From the NCBI RefSeq assembly GCF_900163695.1, contig NZ_FUIC01000009.1:1-47381 (forward strand): 47,381 bases of DNA, in the 5' to 3' direction. Below, piece by piece: positions 35,536 through 41,835 of the stretch (the stretch's first letter is position 1; every line of letters begins with the position of its first letter). A program made the translations under genes and the position numbers. This DNA is from Gulosibacter sp. 10 (GTDB lineage: Bacteria; Actinomycetota; Actinomycetes; Actinomycetales; Microbacteriaceae). The notes below the pieces were generated by a model. That model did no database searches. It was not told the DNA's origin and was given only the letters and a program-made list of their open reading frames with translations.

Positions 35536-36329
35536 ACCGCTCGCCGCTCATCGTCGAAGGACTCGGGCACGCGTATCCGCCCGAGCGCCGCGGGGAGCCC
35601 GCCCGGCCCGTCCTGCAGGGCATCGATCTCGAGCTCGGTCGCGGAGAGCTCCTCGCCGTCGTCGGCCCCTCCGGCGCGGGCAAGAGCACGCTGCTGCGCT
35701 GCATCGCGGGGCTGATCGAGCCCGCCGAGGGACGGGTCGAGGCCGCGGGGCGGCCCGCGGTGGTGTTCCAGGAGTACGCGCGCTCGCTCTACCCGTGGAT
35801 GACGGTCGAGCGGAACACCGCCTTCCCGCTGTCCGGGCTCGGCCTCTCCCGCGAGGAGCGCGATCGGCGCGTCCGCACCGGCCTCGAACGGGTGGGCCTC
35901 GAGGATGCGGCGGGGCAGTACCCCGGACGGCTCTCGGGCGGGATGCAGCAGCGCGTCGCGATCGCCCGCGCGCTCGCGTTCCGCCCCGCCATCCTGCTCA
36001 TGGACGAGCCCTTCGCCTCGGTGGACGCGCTCACCCGCGCCGAGCTCGAGGACCTCGTGCTCGAGATCCGGGCCGAGCTCGGCATGAGCATCCTCTTCAT
36101 CACCCACGACATCGACGAGAGCGTCTACCTCGCCGACCGGGTGATCGTGCTCTCGGCGCATCCCGCGAGCGTGGCCGCCGAGATCCCGGTGCCGCTGCCG
36201 TATCCGCGCGATCAGATCGCGACGAAGGAGTCGCCGGAATTCGTGCGGCGCCGGGCCGAGGTCGCCCGGGCGCTGCGCGCCGCGGGGGAGGACGCCAGGG
36301 CCCGCCGTCGCGCGGGCGCCGGGTGGTAG
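35532..36329 (+). CDS. ABC transporter ATP-binding protein (SsuB/TauB-like)
   Basis: This 265-residue ATPase has Walker A G-P-S-G-A-G-K-S-T (45-53), a Q-loop with V-F-Q-E-Y-A-R-S-L-Y-P-W, signature L-S-G-G-M-Q-Q-R-V-A-I-A-R-A-L, Walker B I-L-L-M-D-E-P-F-A-S-V-D, and H-switch F-I-T-H-D-I-D-E-S. All catalytic residues are present. The Y-P-W segment and the I-D-E-S ending are typical of the nitrate/sulfonate/taurine class. A LacI-type regulator starts nine bases after the stop. Confidence 0.94.
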   Translation: MNRSPLIVEGLGHAYPPERRGEPARPVLQGIDLELGRGELLAVVGPSGAGKSTLLRCIAGLIEPAEGRVEAAGRPAVVFQEYARSLYPWMTVERNTAFPLSGLGLSREERDRRVRTGLERVGLEDAAGQYPGRLSGGMQQRVAIARALAFRPAILLMDEPFASVDALTRAELEDLVLEIRAELGMSILFITHDIDESVYLADRVIVLSAHPASVAAEIPVPLPYPRDQIATKESPEFVRRRAEVARALRAAGEDARARRRAGAGW

Positions 36330-36338
36330 CGTTCAGAC

Positions 36339-37397
36339 ATGCGTGCCGCGGACACCCCTGCGCCCGGAGAGGGCCGTCGCGAGAAGGCGACGTTGCAGGA
36401 CGTCGCCGACCTCGCCGGGGTCTCGCGCTCGGCGGCCTCGTTCGCGCTCACCGATCGCGGCCGGGTCTCGCAGGCGACCAGGGAGCGGGTGCGCAGGGCC
36501 GCGGCCGAGCTCGGCTACCGGCCCAACCGGGCGGCCCGCAACCTCCGCACCCGGCGCAGCGGGATCGTCGGGCTGTGCCTCCCGCCCGAGTCGACCACGC
36601 GGACGTACTACATGGACGTCGCCTTCGGCGCCGTGGACGCGGCGAAGGAGGCGGGCCTGCTCGTCGCCGTCATCGCCGGCAGCGGGGCGCTCAACTCGCC
36701 CGCCGACTTCGACGGGCTCATCGTCTTCGACCCGCAGCGCGACGACCCCGTCATCCGCCAGGCCGCGGAGGCCGGCATCCCCGTGGTGACGGGGGAGCGG
36801 CCGCTCTCCGACTCCGAGGCGATCCGCGGCGTCGTGCACGGCGACCACCGGGCCTCGTTCCCGGTGCTGCTCGACCATCTCGCCGCGTGCGGCGCGCGCC
36901 GCCCCGCGCTCATCGCCCCCGTCGAGTCCACCGACTGGGCCATCTCCGCCCGCGCCGCGTACCGGCAGTGGTGCCGCGAGGCCGGCGTCGAGCCCAGCAT
37001 CCGCGAGACGAGCTTCCCCGGCAGCAGCGAGGAGGTGCACGCCGCCGCGATCGGGCTCGTCGCCGACCCGGGGATCGACGCGATCGTATCGATGACCGAC
37101 GGCACCGTCCTCGAGGTGCTCGCGGCGGCCGCGGCCAGCGACCGCGTGCCCGGCGAGGACCTGCTGCTCGCGGGGGCCGCCGACTCGCCCGTCCTCGTGC
37201 ACACCGACCCGCACATCACCTCGCTCGATCTGCATCCGCGCGAGTTCGGCGCGCAATGCCTCCGCCTGCTCGTGCGGGTGATCGAGGAGCCGCCCGCCGA
37301 GACGATCGTCGAGACGAGCACCGTCACGCTGCGCGTGCGGGCCTCGAGCGCCGGGCGTGCGCAAAGCGCCGCGGAATCCGACAGAATGGACGTGTGA
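36339..37397 (+). CDS. LacI family transcriptional regulator
   Basis: This 352-residue regulator has a LacI HTH at about 17-65 (A-T-L-Q-D-V-A-D-L-A-G-V-S-R-S-A-A-S-F-A-L, then Y-R-P-N-R-A-A-R-N-L) and a periplasmic-binding-protein-like effector domain (about 75-340). LacI proteins usually sense sugars or nucleosides, so its placement at the end of a sulfonate/nitrate-type ABC locus is unusual and may hint at the real substrate. It probably controls this operon; the inverted repeat at 32969-32989 is a candidate site. Confidence 0.93.
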   Translation: MRAADTPAPGEGRREKATLQDVADLAGVSRSAASFALTDRGRVSQATRERVRRAAAELGYRPNRAARNLRTRRSGIVGLCLPPESTTRTYYMDVAFGAVDAAKEAGLLVAVIAGSGALNSPADFDGLIVFDPQRDDPVIRQAAEAGIPVVTGERPLSDSEAIRGVVHGDHRASFPVLLDHLAACGARRPALIAPVESTDWAISARAAYRQWCREAGVEPSIRETSFPGSSEEVHAAAIGLVADPGIDAIVSMTDGTVLEVLAAAAASDRVPGEDLLLAGAADSPVLVHTDPHITSLDLHPREFGAQCLRLLVRVIEEPPAETIVETSTVTLRVRASSAGRAQSAAESDRMDV

Positions 37398-37449
37398 GGA
37401 TCCGGGTGCGATCGTCGCCCCAAGGGCCCTCGGGAGGAAGGCGGAACCC

Positions 37450-38826
37450 GTGACCACTACCAATGGACTCGCAGCGCGCGAATCGACCGGCACCGGCGTC
37501 GCGCGCGAGCGGACCGGCCTGCGCTGGGAGAACCGCGTGGGGTCGGCGAGCAGTTTCCCGAGCCGGATCGTCCGGGCCAGGAGCGTCGACGACGTGGTCG
37601 ACGCGGTCCGCACGGCGGTCGCGAACGGCGAGCAGGTCCATGCGGCCGGGGCGGGGCTCGCGGCCACCGGCATCGCCGCGGCGGGCGGCGTGCTCGTCGA
37701 CACCGGCGACCTCAAGGGGCTCGTCCGCGTCGACGACCAGCAGGGCACGGCGACCTTCCTGGCGGGCACCACCGTGGGCGAGGCCATCGCCGAGCTCGAC
37801 CGCTACGGCGCGATGATGATCGGCGCCCCCGGCGATCACGCGGCCACGCTCGGCGGCGCGGTCTCGACCGGCAGCCACGGCTACCACCCGCGCGAGGCCA
37901 GCTTCTCCGCCCAGATCCGCGGCCTGCTGCTGGTCACGGGGGAGGGGAGCGTGCTCCGCGTCTCGCCCCGCCACAACATGCAGTACTGGCCGGCCGCGCA
38001 GCTCGGCATGGGCGCGCTCGGCGTCATCGCGGAGGTCGCCGTCGGCTTCCGCAGGAACGCGGTGCTCGAGACCAGCAAGAAGCGCCGCGACATCGACCGC
38101 CTCGTGCAGGACATCCCCGAGGCGCGGGCCAAGACCGACTTCTACCGGGTCGACTGGCGCCCGAACACCGACCAGGCGATGCTCACGGTCGGCTGGCTCG
38201 AGGATGCGACCCCGGCCGTCGCGGCGGCCAAGCGCGCCCGGCTCGAGGCCGCCCCGGCCGCGGAGCCCAAGCCTCGCAGGCGCTCGCGGATCCGCACGCG
38301 ACTCGCCAAGTTCCTGCCGTTCCTCGCGCCGACGATCGACCGGGTGAGCAACTTCTTCGACCGCACCGACAACGAGGGGCTGCGCACCCCGCAGCAGCTG
38401 CTCGGCGACGCCGACCACGGCCTCCAGGTGGAGTACCAGTTCCCCGTCGCGAGCGCGGGGCGCGTGGTCGAGGCGATCAAGCTGCTCGTGCACCGCAACA
38501 GGCTCTTCGCGGCGGCGAACGTCCGGATCTCGCTGGTGGCGGCGGACGAGGTGTGGCTCTCGCCCGCCTATGCGCGCGACGTCGTCGCGGTCTGCCTGCA
38601 GCTGCCCGGCGGCTTCGACGCGGCCAACGAGCGGGCGGCCCGCGATGCCGAGAACCTGTTCATCACGCTCGGAGGGCTGCCGAACTGGGGCGGCTGGCAC
38701 ACCCTCAACGGTCCTGAGGCTGCGCACGTGATGCCGCGCTATGGTGACTTCGCGCATATCCGGACGGATCTCGACCCTCACGGTCGCACCGACAACCCCG
38801 CGATCAAGCGCCTCCTGCAGCACTGA
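37450..38826 (+). CDS. FAD-binding oxidase, D-arabinono-1,4-lactone oxidase family
   Basis: This 458-residue flavoprotein has an N-terminal FAD_binding_4 domain (about 25-195) and a C-terminal ALO domain (about 200-450). The segment G-G-A-V-S-T-G-S-H-G-Y-H matches the FAD-attachment motif of this family; the His after T-G-S is the likely covalent site. ALO-type enzymes oxidise aldono-lactones or polyols with oxygen and yield hydrogen peroxide; the substrate here is open. The GTG at 37450 follows a GGGAGGAAGG stretch, and the protein then starts T-T-T-N-G. Confidence 0.88.
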   Translation: MTTTNGLAARESTGTGVARERTGLRWENRVGSASSFPSRIVRARSVDDVVDAVRTAVANGEQVHAAGAGLAATGIAAAGGVLVDTGDLKGLVRVDDQQGTATFLAGTTVGEAIAELDRYGAMMIGAPGDHAATLGGAVSTGSHGYHPREASFSAQIRGLLLVTGEGSVLRVSPRHNMQYWPAAQLGMGALGVIAEVAVGFRRNAVLETSKKRRDIDRLVQDIPEARAKTDFYRVDWRPNTDQAMLTVGWLEDATPAVAAAKRARLEAAPAAEPKPRRRSRIRTRLAKFLPFLAPTIDRVSNFFDRTDNEGLRTPQQLLGDADHGLQVEYQFPVASAGRVVEAIKLLVHRNRLFAAANVRISLVAADEVWLSPAYARDVVAVCLQLPGGFDAANERAARDAENLFITLGGLPNWGGWHTLNGPEAAHVMPRYGDFAHIRTDLDPHGRTDNPAIKRLLQH

Positions 38827-38921
38827 CGCGAGTTCCCGCTCGCATCGACGGCGTCCCGAGCCGCGAGACCGCGGCGGACGGACGCGCCCCACCACCGACC
38901 GAAACGGAAAATCCCAGCAGT

Positions 38922-39773
38922 ATGGCCAGTAAAGACCGCGAACACATCCGCAAACTCCGCGAGGAGGCGAACGCGCTCCGCCAGAAGGAGGAGGCGCGCC
39001 GGCGCCGCAACCGCATGCTCACGCAGGTGGGCATCGTCATCGGCGCCGTGGTGGTCATCGGCGCCATCGTCCTGCTCGTCGTCATGGGCCCCAAGTGGTT
39101 CGGCAACCAGCGCACGCCGGAGTCCTCCGGCATGATCGAGGTGACCGACTCCGAGGGCCAGCCGGTCGAGGTGCCGATCACCGTGTCAAACGACGGCATC
39201 CTCGTCGGCGAGGAGGACGCGCCCGACGTCATCGACTACTACTTCGACTTCTCCTGCCCCCACTGCGCGGAATACCACGCCGTGGTCGATGAGGACATCA
39301 AGACCCTCATCGCCGACGGCGAGGTGCAGGTCAACTACCACATGATCCGCTTCGTGGCGGAGTACGGCCTGCTCGCCGGCGCCACGACCGCCGCGGTGAT
39401 CGAGTACCAGCCGGAGCTGTTCTACACGGTCATGGACGGCCTCTTCGCGGTTCCCGCGGAGCAGCAGACGGGCTGGAGCTACGACGACTATTCGCAGCAC
39501 CTCGCCACGCTCGGCGTGACCTCGACCGAGGCGATCGAGGACACGGCGAACGGCGAGTTCTCCTGGTGGCTGAGCGACCGCACCGATCAGGCCCGCAAGG
39601 ACGGCATCCCCGGCACGCCCACCATCATGATCGACGGCGAGATCCAGGAGCAGCTTCCCGTCTCCGCCGAGGAGTTCCGCGCCATCATCGCCGGCGAGGA
39701 GCTCCCGGAGCCCTCCGTCGAGGCGCCGATCTCGACGCAGGAGCAGTCGCCGGCCGAGACCCCGGCCGGCTAG
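38922..39773 (+). CDS. Membrane-anchored DsbA-like thiol oxidoreductase
   Basis: This 283-residue protein has a highly charged cytoplasmic N-terminus (1-32), one membrane helix (about 36-56), and an extracytoplasmic DsbA/thioredoxin-fold domain (about 88-250). The active site is S-C-P-H-C (C112, C115) and the cis-Pro loop G-I-P-G-T-P-T. It introduces or shuffles disulfide bonds in exported proteins. The VKOR gene begins six bases after its stop, giving a complete oxidation pair. The C-terminal 30 residues are a Glu/Pro/Ser tail. Confidence 0.93.
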   Translation: MASKDREHIRKLREEANALRQKEEARRRRNRMLTQVGIVIGAVVVIGAIVLLVVMGPKWFGNQRTPESSGMIEVTDSEGQPVEVPITVSNDGILVGEEDAPDVIDYYFDFSCPHCAEYHAVVDEDIKTLIADGEVQVNYHMIRFVAEYGLLAGATTAAVIEYQPELFYTVMDGLFAVPAEQQTGWSYDDYSQHLATLGVTSTEAIEDTANGEFSWWLSDRTDQARKDGIPGTPTIMIDGEIQEQLPVSAEEFRAIIAGEELPEPSVEAPISTQEQSPAETPAG

Positions 39774-39779
39774 CCGCGC

Positions 39780-40418
39780 ATGGACACCGGACCGAAGACC
39801 GGCGAGGTCGAGACCGCGGAGCCCCTCCCGTCGCTGTACGGGAACCGCGGCCTCGGCTGGGTGCTGCTGATCGGCGGCGGCATCGGCCTGCTCGCGAGCT
39901 TCATGCTCACGATCGAGTACATCCACTCGCTGACCGAGCCCGATGCGCAGCTGCTGTGCGACGTGAACGTGTTCGTCACCTGCCAGCCCGCCATGAACTC
40001 GAGCGCCGGGGCGATCCTCGGCTTCCCGAACGTGATCCTGGGGCTCGTCAGCTTCACGATCGCGGTGGTCTCCGGCGTCGTGCTGCTCGCGGGCTCCGCG
40101 CTGCCGCGCTGGTACTGGATCGGCCTGCAGGTCGGCCTGCTCGGCGGCGCGGTGCTCATCACCTATCTGCAGTGGTACAGCGGCTTCCAGCTGCGGGCGC
40201 TGTGCCTCTGGTGCATGGTCATCTGGACCGCGACGATCCCGACATTCGCGCTCACCACGATCGGCAACCTGGCGAACGGCCGCCTCGGCCGGGGCGGCAT
40301 CCGAGCCGGCCGGGGCCTCGCGCAGTGGGCCTGGGTCGTCATCGTCGTCTGGTACCTCGCCGTCATCGGCCTCGTACTGGCCGGGATGTGGGACATCATC
40401 CGGCTGTCGATGATCTAG
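39780..40418 (+). CDS. Vitamin K epoxide reductase (VKOR) family protein
   Basis: This 212-residue membrane protein re-oxidises DsbA-like partners and passes the electrons to quinone. It has about five helices, a loop cysteine pair C60 and C68, and the quinone-side C-L-W-C motif (C142, C145). The conserved loop N-S-S-A-G-A-I-L-G-F-P-N is also present. Actinobacteria commonly use VKOR in place of DsbB. It is encoded directly after the DsbA-like protein, its likely partner. Confidence 0.95.
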   Translation: MDTGPKTGEVETAEPLPSLYGNRGLGWVLLIGGGIGLLASFMLTIEYIHSLTEPDAQLLCDVNVFVTCQPAMNSSAGAILGFPNVILGLVSFTIAVVSGVVLLAGSALPRWYWIGLQVGLLGGAVLITYLQWYSGFQLRALCLWCMVIWTATIPTFALTTIGNLANGRLGRGGIRAGRGLAQWAWVVIVVWYLAVIGLVLAGMWDIIRLSMI

Positions 40419-40437
40419 CCGGGCACCGGGCCCGATA

Positions 40438-40480
40438 CGAAGCGGCGGGGGGATCCTTCTCGGATCGCCCCGCCGCTTCG
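40438..40480. terminator. Bidirectional terminator after the VKOR gene
   Basis: 40438-40456 pairs with 40462-40480 over 19 positions with one mismatch and loop TTCTC. It lies between the convergent VKOR gene and the hypothetical gene ending at 40507. Confidence 0.88.
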
Positions 40481-40506
40481 TCGTTCAGGGGGTCTCGGCT
40501 CGCGCC

Positions 40507-41391
40507 TCAGCTGGCCCGGCGAAATCGGGCATCGGCGTCGTCCTCCGCCTCCCCGGCCTCGGCCTCCGACTCGAGGGCGTCGAGCGGCGCGGCGCCGATC
40601 GCCTTCGGGGGCACCGGGCGCTCGAGCTCCGAGACGTCCGCGATCGTGTTCTGCACCCGGCGCACGAGGTCCGCGGTCATGATCTCGGCGAACATCGCGT
40701 CGTCGCCCGGGCTGCGGGTCGTGCGCCACTCGAGGCGGTATCGCCCGCAGGGGCCGAAGAGATCGTCGAAGAGCTTGATCAGCTCGGCCTGCGCGGCGGG
40801 GGTGAGCGCCGCCTCCGGCTCGAGCAGCCGGGGCGCGATGGGCTCCCATTCCGCGAGGCCGAGGCCGGCGAAGTTGGGATGCGCGCTGAGGGGCATCGCC
40901 GGACGCGGCGAGGGGGCGGTGAGCAGCCCGTCGAACTCGGGCTCGCGCTCGGCGACCGCCTCGGAGGCCGCGGGCGTCTCGATCGCTCCGGGCTGCGCCT
41001 CGTCGGGGTTCTGCGCCTCGTCGACTTCCCGGTCATCGGGCGCGAACGCGGGCTCGGCCTCGGGCGCCTGCTGCGCGACGGGGGCCGGGGGCGCGGGAGG
41101 CGCGTTCAGGAACTCGGGAAGCTCCTGGGCGTCCTCCTGCTCCGAGTCCGCCCGCTCCTCGATCTGCGGGAGCGGGACCTCGCGCTGCAGCGGCGGGGCG
41201 AAGGTCGGGGGTTCCGGCATCGGCTCGGGGGTGTAGACCTCGATGAACTCCTCCGCCGGCTCCACCTCCCGCTGCGGAGCTTCCTGCGCGACCGGCTCTT
41301 GGAGCAGGCTCGCATCGGAGTCGTGTCGTTCCGGCGCGCGCTGCTGCGCCGTGTCTTCCCGCTGCGTGAGTTTGCGGAACCAGCCGAACAT
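40507..41391 (-). CDS. Acidic proline-rich hypothetical protein
   Basis: This 294-residue protein starts M-F-G-W-F-R-K-L-T-Q. About 180 residues rich in Glu, Pro, Ala and Gln follow, which look disordered. A small conserved-looking segment lies at about 190-250 (A-E-L-I-K-L-F-D-D-L-F-G-P-C-G-R-Y-R-L-E-W-R). There is no signal peptide or membrane helix. AAGGGGG precedes the ATG at 41391. I do not recognise the family. The terminator before it and the separate small gene after it suggest a single-gene unit. Confidence 0.65.
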   Translation of the reverse strand: MFGWFRKLTQREDTAQQRAPERHDSDASLLQEPVAQEAPQREVEPAEEFIEVYTPEPMPEPPTFAPPLQREVPLPQIEERADSEQEDAQELPEFLNAPPAPPAPVAQQAPEAEPAFAPDDREVDEAQNPDEAQPGAIETPAASEAVAEREPEFDGLLTAPSPRPAMPLSAHPNFAGLGLAEWEPIAPRLLEPEAALTPAAQAELIKLFDDLFGPCGRYRLEWRTTRSPGDDAMFAEIMTADLVRRVQNTIADVSELERPVPPKAIGAAPLDALESEAEAGEAEDDADARFRRAS

Positions 41392-41488
41392 CCCAGGCCC
41401 CCTTTCGTGGCTTCAGGCAAGCCTAGGGACACGACCCGGACATTTCATCCAGGCACGCGGAAAACCGGCCGAGTCGGGATGAATCCGC

Positions 41489-41689
41489 TCAGCGCTCGAG
41501 CTCGTCGTCCTCGCGGGCCGAGATCGCCTGCTCGCGCACCGCCATGACCGCGAGGCCGACCGCGACGCCCCAGGCCACCCACTGCAGAATCGCGGAGCCC
41601 TTGGAATCGGCGTCCTGCGAGCGCTTCAGCGTCGGGATGATGCCGGCGACGGCGGAGATGAGTGCCCCGTTGAGGAGGTACTTGCGCAT
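41489..41689 (-). CDS. Small membrane protein, 66 residues
   Basis: This 66-residue protein has two hydrophobic stretches, residues 5-20 (L-L-N-G-A-L-I-S-A-V-A-G-I-I) and 34-52 (A-I-L-Q-W-V-A-W-G-V-A-V-G-L-A-V-M), and a charged tail. AAGGAG lies five bases before the ATG at 41689, which supports a real gene in spite of its size. It is divergent from the MMPL gene. Family and function not recognised. Confidence 0.68.
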   Translation of the reverse strand: MRKYLLNGALISAVAGIIPTLKRSQDADSKGSAILQWVAWGVAVGLAVMAVREQAISAREDDELER

Positions 41690-41754
41690 GTGGGCTCCTT
41701 ACGTGCAGCGTGCGGATGCACTCAGCGTACCTGTTCACGGGAGGGGAGTCGCGC

Positions 41755-41779
41755 TATCGTAAGACGGAACGCACCGTCT
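41755..41779 (+). promoter_or_regulatory. Candidate promoter and operator of the MMPL-YhgE operon
   Basis: TATCGT (41755-41760) is a -10 candidate; the -35 is unclear. Immediately downstream AGACGG (41762-41767) and CCGTCT (41774-41779) form an inverted repeat with a 6-base centre, placed over the expected transcription start. This is the size and position of a TetR-type operator, but no regulator gene is adjacent. Confidence 0.45.
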
Positions 41780-41835
41780 CATCTTCGACTCCTCCGCGTT
41801 CGCCGGCTCCCTCCTCACCAGACAAGGAATGCAAC

